Shown: in pieces, positions 43,324 through 53,000 of the stretch
Numbering within the stretch: the first letter of the stretch is position 1
How the letters are laid out: each line of letters opens with the position of its first letter
DNA from: G963676655 sp963676655
Lineage (GTDB): Bacteria; Verrucomicrobiota; Lentisphaeria; Victivallales; Victivallaceae
Direction of reading: 5' to 3'
Length of the DNA: 64,000 nucleotides
Assembly: GCA_963676655.2 (NCBI GenBank)
Contig: CAXXKX010000005.1
Location: 372,001-436,000, forward strand
The notes under the pieces: model-generated
Seen by the model: the letters and a program-made list of their open reading frames with translations, nothing else
Told to the model about the DNA's origin: nothing
Database searches by the model: none
Made by a program: the position numbers and the translations under genes

Positions 43324-46300
43324 TCAGTCCTTGTCAATTTTCTTGATTTTGCTTTTTATTTTCAGGCTTGAGTTTATTGGAATTACAATTTTATCACCTC
43401 GGGCTAGTTCCAATATCGTACCTGTAAAAGCCTCTGATACTTTCAGATCCTGATTGTTATGAACTAAATGATACATGCCGTTTTTATAGTCGGCAATGCT
43501 TGCGATCACCCTGCCATTTACAGCAATCCGTTTCCCTTTGATGAAAGGTTGATTAACAACTTTGCCATCTACGTAAAAACTGCTGATAGGTGTTTTGAGA
43601 TTAAACCATCCGGGCATAGCTGAAACAGGAAAAAAAACTGTCGTTCCGATTGCTACAGAAAATTCGTTCAACAGGATCTTATCTCCAGTTACTTTTCTTA
43701 TATTCCAGGTTGATTTTAACCCGACAGGCGGAATACTGGTCATAAGTTGATAATCTTTCAGTATTCCATTCGGTTTTTTCTCCCAGGATACTGAGATCAG
43801 AACTTTTTGTTCGGAAATATCTATATTATTAACTTTTGCAACCGCAAAACCCTGTCCCGTTAATTGAAATTCATCTAATTTCAAATAAGTACCTCCAGAC
43901 ATTTTTGCGGAGGAAACTGCTCCTGATTTGTCCAGGGTTACCATTGCCACCTTGGCGTCACTGGTTAATATGGTTCCATCTTGAATTTTAGCTTCCACCT
44001 TTGAACCGTCGCTAACAATCCATATGTCCCGTCTACCGTTCTTCCATATCACAACACAGCAATTAGCGAGCAAATCCTGACTTGATACTTTCAGGATTTG
44101 GAAGTTATCTATAGGATCGTCTTCATTTTTCAGCGTAACTCTTATTATTTTTGAGAAAACCGAGGGTGAATTTCCTTTTTGTCTTCGTATAACATAAGGC
44201 ACTGATGGAATCCAATGACGAGTGCCCAACGAGTCAGTTAAAAATATTTCAGATTGCGATTTAGTTGCAAAATCCACAATTATCCGGCTTTCGGGCACAT
44301 TCTTATTGAGCTTAAAACCAGGGTCGATAAATTTCATCCGCTGTGTACCTGCAGTTTTACAACTTGCCGGATTAACCAGGAAACCGTACCCATCTCCAGG
44401 TGGAATCCAGTAAAAGCTCATGTCATTGAACCCGCTCAACCGGTAATCGGAGCCGAAAGTCATTCCTTTGTATTTATCTCCGTAAAGCGAATACTCTTTC
44501 AATTTTTCTAATGGCAGTTTATGTTCTGCCTTAGTCATTACAGAGTGAAAACTATCATCGCGTATTTTGCCGCCATCAACCATACCGGTATCCAGCCAAT
44601 AAGCAAGTTTTCCAGTTGCCGGATTTCTGACTTGCGCAATCATGCGTCTGTATTTTTTTACTCCATAATCGCTATAGACATCAGGATGAGAGGCCAATAA
44701 CCACTGAACATCTGAAGAATCAAGATAAGCCTGCAAAAATCCGTTGCCGCACTCTTTCTTTACGCTTTTTTGGTTTACAGTCAGCATTTGATGAGAAACT
44801 GATTGACTGTTCCAGCCAAACCGGAAGTGCGTATTGCAGTATCCCGGCACGAAGCTCCACGGAACGCCATCGGAAACAAATTGCCATGACATAATATCCC
44901 ATTGCCCATGAACACTTACAGGACCGAAAAATAATTGTACCCCATAACGTTTATCGCCTTCTCCTCCCCGCAAAAGCGCAACTCCTTTAGCTCCGTAGAA
45001 AGTTGATTTGGTATCAAAGAAACTTTTGTCCGGCTTCTTATTGTTGACTATATCTATTTGATCATCGCCAATATGAAATACGGCCCAGCGGTCCGCTTCA
45101 GGGGTAATATGACGTTCTTCAGGAAAAGAATTTTTCAATAATAAAGCCGCTCGATTTTTAATATCCTGAGAGTTCCCGCGAACCAGCATCAACCAGGCAT
45201 TTTTAATTTGATTTAGCAAAAAACGATTACTAAACGTTCCGGAGATTGAAAGGTTCCGGTATAGAGGGGGATTCCATTGCACATCGGGCCCGTCATCTCC
45301 AATCGGCGGCATATGGCCCCCTATCTCACGTCTATTAAAAAATTCTGAAATCATGGCCGCAAGTTTTTGATCGGCAAAAAAAGATTTGCAGTGTTTCCAG
45401 CCATGAGCGAGAATCCCGGCTTCAACTAATTCAGCCATCGTCGTATAAAGATCAATAGTGTGATTCTCATATGTAGTTGACGTTTCATAATAAAAACCAT
45501 TACGGTTTACATTCATATTTACCATATCCAGCAACGCTTTTGCCATAGGATCGAAAAAAGCACGCTGTCCCAGGAGCGTCCCCACAATTCCACTGCCCCT
45601 GAAATAATCAGCTCTGCCATTTGTCAGAAGCCTGGTTTCAAGAGCCCATCCCAAACAGAACTCCCCTCCATCCCACAACAAATTCTTTATGATATTCTCA
45701 CGGATGCTCACGCCTTTTACCGCAAGCGATTTTTGATCTAACTCTCCGCTTGGAACGATCAGGTCAATCGCAGTGGCATAATTGTATAAGCCACGCGCAA
45801 CCATATAATTCGCTCGATCAAGCCGACCGCATCTATCGAGGTTTTCTTCAGGATTAGGATAATCAATCGGGCCACGTCTGTTTTGGGGATAAGCCGCGGC
45901 AACGGCATCCAGTAAAACGGCGCAGGCATGGGCATATTTTTTATCGCCGGTCAGTGCATAACAATCGGCCAGAGCGGGCAGAACCACCTGTTCAAGCTCA
46001 TAGTGGACAAATCCGTAGGCCCTGGATGTAAAAAAATTCTTTCCACTGTAACGAACTCTCCCAGGGATGAATTTATCATCCTGCCATTCAGCATTAGGAT
46101 AAATATTTCCTTCCTGATCTTTTACCTTGAATGGATTATTCCAACCTGCCCATCTTAATCTCTGACCTTTAACAGGATCTTGATTATTACCCAGTCCATA
46201 AACAATCACACTACCAGGAGGAGGAACTAAGGCCTTCAACTCGAGATCACTCAGACTAATGAAGAAATCGCACTTTTTTTGTTGCTTTTTAAGGTATTCT

Positions 46301-46980
46301 TTGATCCATTGTTGAGATTTTACCGCTTGGCGGGCCCTGAAATAATCTTTCCTTGAACAAACAAGTAATGGATGGATCTCTTTATTTAACCATTCTCCAG
46401 GAATTTTCTTCGGAAAAGGAACCGAAAATTTCGAATAATCTATTTTTTTATTTTCGCCTAAATCAAACATTTTTACTTCTTTTACTCTAAAATGCACCGA
46501 ATGTATTGTGGTGCTGGCGACATAAATGATTGCTGATGTTGTTCCCGACGGAGCAACTCCACGCACCGACAAAACAGTGGATTCAGGGGAACTGAAATCA
46601 AGTCTACTGCTGACACTCTTTTTTGATGGCAAAAAACGTAATTGTAGAAATGCCCCGTTCAAATCCCGCGAACTCAAATTCTTGAATTGAATTTGCAAAA
46701 GATACTCATGCCCTGAATTTATCTTATCAATTCTTTGATATATTCCCGCAGAACAGCCGCGAACTCCAGAATCCTTTACTTCCAGGTTATAAGTTTCATC
46801 TTTGCCGACTTTTTTTAATTTGACCCAGGTGTCATTATTGCGCTTACCATAATTATTCCAATAAACCGGAAAATCTTCACGAACTGAACTAAACTCTGAG
46901 TTTTTGATTAAATTATCTGCCAAAACTGACTTAGCACCTAACAAAACAGCAATTATTAATAAGCAATTTTTATATTGCAT
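43324..46980 (-). CDS. Secreted heparinase II/III or alginate-lyase-like enzyme
   Basis: Start at ATG 46980, where a signal peptide begins (YKNCLLIIAVLLGAKSVLA). The upstream pseudopilin gene stops at 46982. About 1,218 residues. Residues 20-170 look like a CBM4/9-type jelly roll (NLIKNSEFSSVREDFPVYWN). About 200-620 is an alpha/alpha toroid (ALADCYALTGDKKYAHACAV, NGFYYETSTTYENHTIDLYT, GGHMPPIGDDGPDVQWNPPL), where Tyr and His residues resemble lyase active sites. The rest is a large beta-sandwich region (VQLFFGPVSVHGQWDIMSWQ), as in heparinase II/III. It likely eliminates uronate linkages in an extracellular polysaccharide. Confidence 0.78.
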   Translation of the reverse strand: MQYKNCLLIIAVLLGAKSVLADNLIKNSEFSSVREDFPVYWNNYGKRNNDTWVKLKKVGKDETYNLEVKDSGVRGCSAGIYQRIDKINSGHEYLLQIQFKNLSSRDLNGAFLQLRFLPSKKSVSSRLDFSSPESTVLSVRGVAPSGTTSAIIYVASTTIHSVHFRVKEVKMFDLGENKKIDYSKFSVPFPKKIPGEWLNKEIHPLLVCSRKDYFRARQAVKSQQWIKEYLKKQQKKCDFFISLSDLELKALVPPPGSVIVYGLGNNQDPVKGQRLRWAGWNNPFKVKDQEGNIYPNAEWQDDKFIPGRVRYSGKNFFTSRAYGFVHYELEQVVLPALADCYALTGDKKYAHACAVLLDAVAAAYPQNRRGPIDYPNPEENLDRCGRLDRANYMVARGLYNYATAIDLIVPSGELDQKSLAVKGVSIRENIIKNLLWDGGEFCLGWALETRLLTNGRADYFRGSGIVGTLLGQRAFFDPMAKALLDMVNMNVNRNGFYYETSTTYENHTIDLYTTMAELVEAGILAHGWKHCKSFFADQKLAAMISEFFNRREIGGHMPPIGDDGPDVQWNPPLYRNLSISGTFSNRFLLNQIKNAWLMLVRGNSQDIKNRAALLLKNSFPEERHITPEADRWAVFHIGDDQIDIVNNKKPDKSFFDTKSTFYGAKGVALLRGGEGDKRYGVQLFFGPVSVHGQWDIMSWQFVSDGVPWSFVPGYCNTHFRFGWNSQSVSHQMLTVNQKSVKKECGNGFLQAYLDSSDVQWLLASHPDVYSDYGVKKYRRMIAQVRNPATGKLAYWLDTGMVDGGKIRDDSFHSVMTKAEHKLPLEKLKEYSLYGDKYKGMTFGSDYRLSGFNDMSFYWIPPGDGYGFLVNPASCKTAGTQRMKFIDPGFKLNKNVPESRIIVDFATKSQSEIFLTDSLGTRHWIPSVPYVIRRQKGNSPSVFSKIIRVTLKNEDDPIDNFQILKVSSQDLLANCCVVIWKNGRRDIWIVSDGSKVEAKIQDGTILTSDAKVAMVTLDKSGAVSSAKMSGGTYLKLDEFQLTGQGFAVAKVNNIDISEQKVLISVSWEKKPNGILKDYQLMTSIPPVGLKSTWNIRKVTGDKILLNEFSVAIGTTVFFPVSAMPGWFNLKTPISSFYVDGKVVNQPFIKGKRIAVNGRVIASIADYKNGMYHLVHNNQDLKVSEAFTGTILELARGDKIVIPINSSLKIKSKIKKIDKD

Positions 46981-46981
46981 T

Positions 46982-47758
46982 TTAATAGCGATCCCATTTT
47001 GAATTTTCATTAAGATCCCCTGGATGCCCGCCTTTACTGCCACTGAGATCTCCTCCAAGTTGCCCTAAAACAGCATCAGAGTAATTATAATTTACATACC
47101 CAAGCTTGCCCTTGACAGAAGAAGCATGGCCATCTGCCCAAACCACATTTATATTATCCGAATGACGTGCGTGAACAACATAATTATCCGAAGGGCTATC
47201 TCCAAGGTACACATAGCCACGGTCAGGAAGGCTTGCAAGGTAAGTATCAGCCGTAACCAATGTTAAAGATGGTTTTTTTATCCTGGAAATTTTAGCTGCC
47301 GCGCTGGGGATATTTCCATTATATCTGTATCCCCCGGCAATATGGCGGAAATTAATACCATAATGAGTATAACGCCAATCTATGACTTTATCAGCATCAA
47401 ATGTTCTGCTTGAATAGCTGAATGTAGGGCAATTGAATATGGAATGATTCACATATTTATGTTCAACAAGATTTTGATTCCAATAAGGGACATTAGCATC
47501 AGCGGGAGAAAAGGCAAACTGAGAATATACAGGAAAATAACCACTATAATCATCTAAATACAAAGTCAATCCTGTACTGATCTGCTTAAGATTGCTCATA
47601 CACTTTATTGTTCGGCCTTTTTCCCTGGCTTTATTCAAAGCCGGCATAAGCATGCTTGCAAGAATAGCAATAATAGCTATCACCACCAGCAACTCGATAA
47701 GCGTGAACCTTTTTAACTCTCTTGTTTTATTCCCGGAAACTTCTACATACTGGAACAT
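46982..47758 (-). CDS. Type II pseudopilin-like protein (H-X9-DG family)
   Basis: This 258-residue protein contains RFTLIELLVVIAIIAILASM, then NKAREKGRTIKCMSNLKQIS, a globular middle, and the complete C-terminal motif ARHSDNINVVWADGHASSVK (His, nine residues, Asp-Gly). It has the same design as the protein at 13060-13770 and sits in the same relative position, between a GntR/LacI-type regulator and a secreted polysaccharide enzyme. Its stop lies directly before the enzyme start, so they are coupled. Confidence 0.92.
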   Translation of the reverse strand: MFQYVEVSGNKTRELKRFTLIELLVVIAIIAILASMLMPALNKAREKGRTIKCMSNLKQISTGLTLYLDDYSGYFPVYSQFAFSPADANVPYWNQNLVEHKYVNHSIFNCPTFSYSSRTFDADKVIDWRYTHYGINFRHIAGGYRYNGNIPSAAAKISRIKKPSLTLVTADTYLASLPDRGYVYLGDSPSDNYVVHARHSDNINVVWADGHASSVKGKLGYVNYNYSDAVLGQLGGDLSGSKGGHPGDLNENSKWDRY

Positions 47759-47784
47759 TTTTTTCTCCTTATAGATTGGTTAAA

Positions 47785-48795
47785 TTATTTATTTACAGGA
47801 ATTATCAATTTACCGTCCAAAGTGATATTTACCGGGCATTTCCCCGGTTCCTCGATCCTTAAAACACATTCATTAAAAGCAACCTCACCAATAGTTTTCC
47901 AGTTAATCGCGATCGACGGAAAACGGCAAAATGACGGATCAATCAACTGTTTTCCATCCATCCCGAGAATCTGGAAGTCTTTGGCAAGTTCACGTCCGGT
48001 ATCATTGAAATAGGTATTCGCATGATTCTGGGCCCTTTGATCAGACGTGAACATATAGCCCCGTTTTTTCACAAAATCTACCTCGCTTTGTGAGCTGAAA
48101 GACCACTCACAGGAGTAGCCTTTCTCACGCCAGAGCGCGTCGAACACCCTGCCGCGAGTCACAAAAACCGGTTTGGGACTGCTGACAATAGTAATTTCCC
48201 TGATCCCTTTCCTCTCAAAAAAATCTACCGCGATCTTTGCCGAAGAGTAAGGATCAAGATTAATAGTGCTGATTTTTCCGCCAAATGAATTATCAATCAA
48301 AACCCCGACAGTCGGAATATTAAGATTGAGGTCATTGAGAACCATGTCGTATTCATCCAAAAGAATTATTCCTTCAGCACCGGCACTCAGTTCCTTGATG
48401 CGTTCAGCGGAAACATCTTCCATTCTTAATGGGGTTACCAGAAAAGTAAATCCCTTTTTATTCGCCTGTTCCTGCATGCCCAGAAAGGCTGAATAACACA
48501 TCCCACCATGTACCTCAGTCACATACGGTTCCATAAAAACAGCAATACGCTTTACCGCGTTATGCTTTACCGCGGGTCGACGCGTAGCGACAAATATTCC
48601 GCGATTTGGAACTTTCTCCAGTTTTCCTTTGCTGCACAAAAAATCAATTCCGCGCAGCGCGGTTCCATAACTGACATTGAACTTCTCTTTTAAACGCCTG
48701 ACCGAGGGAATTCTGGTTCCGACAGAATACTGCCCTGAAACAAGACGTTCTTCAAGATAATCAATCAGTTGAGTTGCTTTTTCCGGCTTAACCAT
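47785..48795 (-). CDS. GntR/LacI hybrid transcription regulator
   Basis: Start at ATG 48795 (MVKPEKATQLIDYL), with AAAGGA upstream. About 336 residues. The winged helix of GntR type (LVSGQYSVGTRIPSVRRLKE, NVSYGTALRGIDFLCSKGKL) is joined to a LacI-type sugar-binding domain (RIAVFMEPYVTEVHGGMCYS, GIILLDEYDM, GVLIDNSFGG, REITIVSSPKPVFVTRGRVF). It probably controls the pseudopilin and heparinase-like genes. It is divergent from a second regulator of the same class. Confidence 0.9.
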   Translation of the reverse strand: MVKPEKATQLIDYLEERLVSGQYSVGTRIPSVRRLKEKFNVSYGTALRGIDFLCSKGKLEKVPNRGIFVATRRPAVKHNAVKRIAVFMEPYVTEVHGGMCYSAFLGMQEQANKKGFTFLVTPLRMEDVSAERIKELSAGAEGIILLDEYDMVLNDLNLNIPTVGVLIDNSFGGKISTINLDPYSSAKIAVDFFERKGIREITIVSSPKPVFVTRGRVFDALWREKGYSCEWSFSSQSEVDFVKKRGYMFTSDQRAQNHANTYFNDTGRELAKDFQILGMDGKQLIDPSFCRFPSIAINWKTIGEVAFNECVLRIEEPGKCPVNITLDGKLIIPVNK

Positions 48796-48889
48796 TTTCA
48801 ATCGTCCTTTTGTGATCAAGTTTCTGAATTTATTTTAAATCATAATAGATCATATGTCAATACTATTAAAAAATTTAAACACGAAAAAA

Positions 48890-48909
48890 TGATCAAAAGT
48901 GATCAAAAT
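48890..48909. promoter_or_regulatory. Tandem 10-bp direct repeat, candidate operator
   Basis: TGATCAAAAG (48890-48899) is followed directly by TGATCAAAAT (48900-48909). The spacing is one helical turn, and each half holds the palindrome TGATCA. It lies about 95 bases upstream of the minus-strand regulator start, within the divergent promoter region. Confidence 0.5.
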
Positions 48910-48973
48910 AAAGCAATCACATATCATATTTATTGCTAAAACCAATCAAGACCAATATCGTCATCACTTCAAG

Positions 48974-49128
48974 GATAATCATATATCACCTTTTATGATT
49001 ATTCTGATTATCCTGATAATCTTTGATTTTTTTTCATTTATCATAATATTAATGTTGCTTTTTTATTTTTTAAGTAATATAATCGCAAAAAACAAGCAAT
49101 GGTTAATCATAAGTAAAAAAGGATAATC
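48974..49128. promoter_or_regulatory. GATAATC repeat set with perfect palindrome, candidate operators
   Basis: A perfect 16-bp palindrome GATTATC-CT-GATAATC lies at 49006-49021. Single GATAATC half-sites lie at 48974-48980 and 49122-49128, the latter overlapping the ribosome site of the plus-strand regulator gene. This pattern suits a dimeric GntR-type autorepressor. Confidence 0.5.
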
Positions 49129-49133
49129 ACACA

Positions 49134-50237
49134 GTGAATATCAAATTTAACATAAAAAAAGATTCAGAGGAACTGCTCTGGCAGCAGCTCAGGAATCAAT
49201 TGTCCGCATACATCTCCGATCAGCGACTTCCGGTCGGGACAAAATTACCCAACGTTAAAGATCTGGCAGATATGGCAGAGGTCAGCTTGAAAACCAGCGA
49301 ACGTGCATTGCAGGCCTTGATCGAGGAAGGCATTTGTTTTCGCCGCCCCAAGAAAGGAACTTTTGTGGGAAATCAGTACGCGGCCCCGACCATCAGCAAA
49401 GTCTGCGGCATTTGCCACTTCAACAATCTTGATTCAGTTGAAAACGATGACATTCAGAATTTGATATTCCAGGGAATCAAAAAAGAATCTGAAAATGTTT
49501 GCGATACCCTGTTCCTGAACGGAAATCTGGAAGAAAGCATAAGGCGTTATCTCGATCAGCGCAGTATAGATCTATGCGGGGTAATTATGCTCCACTGGGC
49601 TGATATTGTCCATGGCGTGGAGTTGGCCAGGAGCTTCCCCCGTTTGCGTTTTGTTTTCACAAACTACCAGACAGACGATTTTGAAAACACGCCCAAAAAC
49701 GTCTTTGGAGTATTCAATGATGACTTTGGCGGAGCCTATCAGCTGGCGGACAATTTACTCTCCCGCGGACATGAGAAATTCGGGATAATCAGTCTTGATC
49801 AGGATAACAGCAACTACAGACGAAGACTCGAGGGCTTTAGCTCCTGTGTTAAAAGCGGCGGTTTCACGATACAGGAAAATCATATTCTTTCCGCTCCAAG
49901 GGACCGGGAAGATTACAATTATGACGAATTATGTGAATTGGGGCAAAATCTCGCCGCAAAATTACTTAACGGGAAAAATATCCCTTCAGTAATATTCGCT
50001 CCCAACGATCATCTGGCCGAAGGAGCATTGATAGCGGTAGAAGCTTCGGGGCTGCTCGGAAAAGTGGAAGTTGCCGGCTATGATGCTCTGAACCCTTATC
50101 GCCAGCGGATCAAATTCAGCACGGTTGCGATAGATTTTGAAAAAATAGGAAGAATCGCCCTGAAACTGTTAACCGATAAAACCTGTCATTACTCCAAAAT
50201 CACCTATGTCAATCCCCAACTTTTAGTAAAAAACTGA
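49134..50237 (+). CDS. GntR/LacI hybrid transcription regulator
   Basis: This 367-residue protein starts at GTG 49134 behind AAGGAT. GntR winged helix: QLRNQLSAYISDQRLPVGTK, DMAEVSLKTSERALQALIEE, GICFRRPKKGTFVGNQ. LacI-type effector domain: IQNLIFQGIKKESENVCDTL, GVIMLHWADIVHGVEL, GHEKFGIISLDQDNSNYRRR, VIFAPNDHLAEGALIAVEAS, VEVAGYDALNPYRQ. The gene ends 37 bases before a GH42 beta-galactosidase gene on the same strand. It probably regulates that gene and itself in response to a galactoside. Confidence 0.92.
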   Translation: MNIKFNIKKDSEELLWQQLRNQLSAYISDQRLPVGTKLPNVKDLADMAEVSLKTSERALQALIEEGICFRRPKKGTFVGNQYAAPTISKVCGICHFNNLDSVENDDIQNLIFQGIKKESENVCDTLFLNGNLEESIRRYLDQRSIDLCGVIMLHWADIVHGVELARSFPRLRFVFTNYQTDDFENTPKNVFGVFNDDFGGAYQLADNLLSRGHEKFGIISLDQDNSNYRRRLEGFSSCVKSGGFTIQENHILSAPRDREDYNYDELCELGQNLAAKLLNGKNIPSVIFAPNDHLAEGALIAVEASGLLGKVEVAGYDALNPYRQRIKFSTVAIDFEKIGRIALKLLTDKTCHYSKITYVNPQLLVKN

Positions 50238-50274
50238 AACAAAAAATATTTCAACCAAAGAAACAAATCCAACA

Positions 50275-52347
50275 ATGAAAATCACCGACCAGTTTGTTTA
50301 CGGAACCCAGTATTATCGCGCGCCGACTCCTCTTCAGAATGAATGGGAATATGATCTGAATATGATGCCCAGGGCAGGTTTGGACACGATCCAGATCAGG
50401 GTTCAGTGGCGCTGGAATGAACGTCGTGAAGGCGAATATTATTTTGACGATGTCGACCGTTTATTCGATTTGGCGGAAAAAACAAATAAACAAGTGATAA
50501 TGAAGTTTATGCTCGAAACCGCTCCGGATTACGTTTTTCAAAAATACGACGGCACCAGACGCGATATGCATGGAAACCTGATCCGCCCCGGAGGACACGG
50601 TGCGTTCTATGTCGGCGGCTGGTGGCCCTGCTTCGATAATCCCGGGGTATTAAGCAAAGCTAAAGATTTCGTCAAGATTTATACGGAAAGATACAAAGAC
50701 CGGAAATCATTGTTAATGTGGAACATCTGGAATGAACCGAGGATGCGTCCGATCGGCGACTGCGGTTGCCAACATTCCCTTAAGAAATATCGTCTCTGGC
50801 TGGAACAGGAGTATAAAACAATAGATACCCTGAATAACCACTTCGGCAAATGCTGGGGGGATTTCGATACGGTGGATACTCCAGGAATGCCCTATGACTA
50901 TGTGGAGCTGTTTTTATGGCGAAAATGGGCCAGACGCAGCTTGAGTAATCGTCTTGCGGAGTTTTACCAAGTCGTGAAAACGATTGATCCAAACCGCCCG
51001 GTCATAACTCACGTCGGCCTGCCGTCGGTACAGCAGGATGCGGCCGGAGATGTGTCCGACGATATTCTGAACAGCAGAGAAGTAGACTTTTACGGCACTT
51101 CATTCGGCTTGACCAATATCTGCACCAACATTATTGAAGAGTCAACTCCATCCCTGATTTGCGACTGGATGCGCAACGTTAACGAATACTTCTGGGTCTA
51201 TGAGTTATATCCGGACTGGGGGCGCTGGCAGCCTCCGGTCAGCGTATTCGATTACGCGTACCGGATGTGGTCGGCAATCGCCTGCGGCAGTAAAGGCATT
51301 CTCCTCTGGCAGTATCGCGCAGAACGCGTGGGCAACGAAAGCAATCTGGCCGGCCTGGTCAATATCGACGGCAGTTTCAAGGAAATAAGTTACGAATCCG
51401 GCCGGATCAGTAAGTTCATTAAAGACAATCAGGACTTCCTCATGAAGTCGAAGGTTCAGGTCGACGGCATCGCGATCTTGTACGACATCGACAGCGACCT
51501 GATCAACCGGATTGAAAATACCGGCAAGTCCGGAGATTTGAACAACTTTGATCTCGCAGTGGAATTCCCGTATCACTATAAAAAAGCGGTTGCGGGTATT
51601 CACGCGCTGTTCAGAGAAGCCGGATTCACCTGCCGGGTTGTCGATACGAGAAACCTGGCTGCACAAGTCGACGGGTTAGAGATTATATACGTTCCGCAGG
51701 GCTTCATGCTGACTGACAAAATTATTGGAATACTCGAAAAATTCGCAGCGGCCGGCGGCAGAGTTATCGCCGAAGAAGGCTTGACTCTGCGTGACAGCGC
51801 CACCTGGGTCAGGCCGCAATGGCCGTCACCGGCAATTCAGAAAATGTTCGGGACAACAATTACGTCCCGGGCCAAAGTCAGTTTCAGACCGGAAAATATA
51901 AAAACGCATGGGGCCGTAATCCCGGCATCGGAATATGTCAGCTATCTTGAAGCGAAAGATGGAGCAGCAACTATCGGCGTCTGGGACTCCGGAAATCCGG
52001 CTATTGTCAAAAACGGCAGCTGTTATTTTATCGCAACCAGCCTGGGCGCGACTTTCCATGATAATTATGAAGCGTCACAAGACTTTTTGAAAGTCATTGA
52101 TCTTTTACTGGAAGGCAGAAAACCGGCGGCCCCGTGTAATTTACCGAAAGGCGTTTACAAGCGGGTCCTGAAATACAGAGGCACGTCCATGTTGTTTCTG
52201 TTCAATACTGCATGGACGGAGCAGACTGTTTGTTTGCAATCCGACAAAAAGAAATACAGCGTATTGTTCGGCGAAACGACAATTAAGGACAACGAAATCA
52301 CTTTACCGCCCAGAGCGGTTCAAGTTTTGCAGTTTGAAGAAAAATAA
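50275..52347 (+). CDS. GH42 beta-galactosidase-like glycoside hydrolase
   Basis: This 690-residue protein has no signal peptide, so it is a cytoplasmic enzyme. The GH42 barrel begins with YGTQYYRAPTPLQNEWEYDL. The acid/base is Glu154 in WNIWNEPRMRP. A cysteine segment (DCGCQHSLKKYRLWLEQEY) is typical of GH42. The likely nucleophile Glu is in YFWVYELYPDW near residue 307. The trimerisation/beta-lyase-like domain follows (EIIYVPQGFMLTDKIIGILE), then a small C-terminal sandwich. It likely releases terminal galactose or a related sugar from imported oligosaccharides. Confidence 0.9.
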   Translation: MKITDQFVYGTQYYRAPTPLQNEWEYDLNMMPRAGLDTIQIRVQWRWNERREGEYYFDDVDRLFDLAEKTNKQVIMKFMLETAPDYVFQKYDGTRRDMHGNLIRPGGHGAFYVGGWWPCFDNPGVLSKAKDFVKIYTERYKDRKSLLMWNIWNEPRMRPIGDCGCQHSLKKYRLWLEQEYKTIDTLNNHFGKCWGDFDTVDTPGMPYDYVELFLWRKWARRSLSNRLAEFYQVVKTIDPNRPVITHVGLPSVQQDAAGDVSDDILNSREVDFYGTSFGLTNICTNIIEESTPSLICDWMRNVNEYFWVYELYPDWGRWQPPVSVFDYAYRMWSAIACGSKGILLWQYRAERVGNESNLAGLVNIDGSFKEISYESGRISKFIKDNQDFLMKSKVQVDGIAILYDIDSDLINRIENTGKSGDLNNFDLAVEFPYHYKKAVAGIHALFREAGFTCRVVDTRNLAAQVDGLEIIYVPQGFMLTDKIIGILEKFAAAGGRVIAEEGLTLRDSATWVRPQWPSPAIQKMFGTTITSRAKVSFRPENIKTHGAVIPASEYVSYLEAKDGAATIGVWDSGNPAIVKNGSCYFIATSLGATFHDNYEASQDFLKVIDLLLEGRKPAAPCNLPKGVYKRVLKYRGTSMLFLFNTAWTEQTVCLQSDKKKYSVLFGETTIKDNEITLPPRAVQVLQFEEK

Positions 52348-52377
52348 ACAGCAGAGATAAATGGTTTTAAAAATATT

Positions 52378-52410
52378 TACCCCAACTGGAAATTTTATCC
52401 GGTCGGGGTA
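52378..52410. terminator. Bidirectional terminator
   Basis: TACCCC-aACTGG and CCGGTc-GGGGTA pair over 12 positions with one mismatch and one G-U, around a 9-base loop. A T-rich run follows on the plus strand, and A-rich sequence precedes it for the minus-strand reading. It lies between the GH42 gene and a convergent small gene. Confidence 0.7.
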
Positions 52411-52418
52411 TTTATTTG

Positions 52419-52649
52419 TTAAGAAAACCAACTCACAATATGAATTATAATACAGGCAATTCCTAAAGTATATGTAAGATAAAAATGTCCCGCATTTATA
52501 ATGTTGTACCAGTCAGTGCCTTCAAGTCTATACTTATTATGTTCTTCGTCCCAGCAGCCATATTTCAAGAAATAGATAAATATCAACCAGGCGAATACAG
52601 GGACAAGGAACGGTGTCCGGCTTTTAGGTTCGTATTGAGAATTTATCAC
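52419..52649 (-). CDS. Small two-helix membrane protein, unknown
   Basis: This 76-residue protein has two hydrophobic segments (FLVPVFAWLIFIYFL and FYLTYTLGIACIIIHIVSWF) flanking a polar loop with CWDEEHNKYRLEGTDWYNII. No family recognised. It sits between a terminator and an insertion-sequence gene. Confidence 0.45.
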   Translation of the reverse strand: MINSQYEPKSRTPFLVPVFAWLIFIYFLKYGCWDEEHNKYRLEGTDWYNIINAGHFYLTYTLGIACIIIHIVSWFS

Positions 52650-53000
52650 ATTGTAGAGTGGCGCGTAATGGGCCGCTATCGAATCTTAACTCCATTTTCC
52701 TTCTGGTTGAATCCGTGAAAACCGGTAGTAAAATACGATTTTTCGTTGAGGGTGAGTTGCGTTTGACCTCATTCCAGGGGCCTTATACGTAAGTTTTGGG
52801 GCGTTGTAAAGCGCGTTCAAGCATAAAAATGCCTTTTGAAGTCACTCTGGCACAACAGCCATTGATGGCTGGTTTCAGGTCGTTCTCGACTGCAGGTTTT
52901 TATTGGTAAAATATTGTTATTCAGATTGTTATGCATTTATTTAATGCTATATTATTATAGTGCGAAGGGCATTTTAATCTTAACAATGGAGTTTAATAAT
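52650..53000. other. Intergenic left flank of the transposase gene
   Basis: No gene is visible. It presumably contains the left end of the insertion sequence. I could not find a terminal inverted repeat matching the sequence after the transposase gene, so the element ends remain undefined. Confidence 0.35.
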
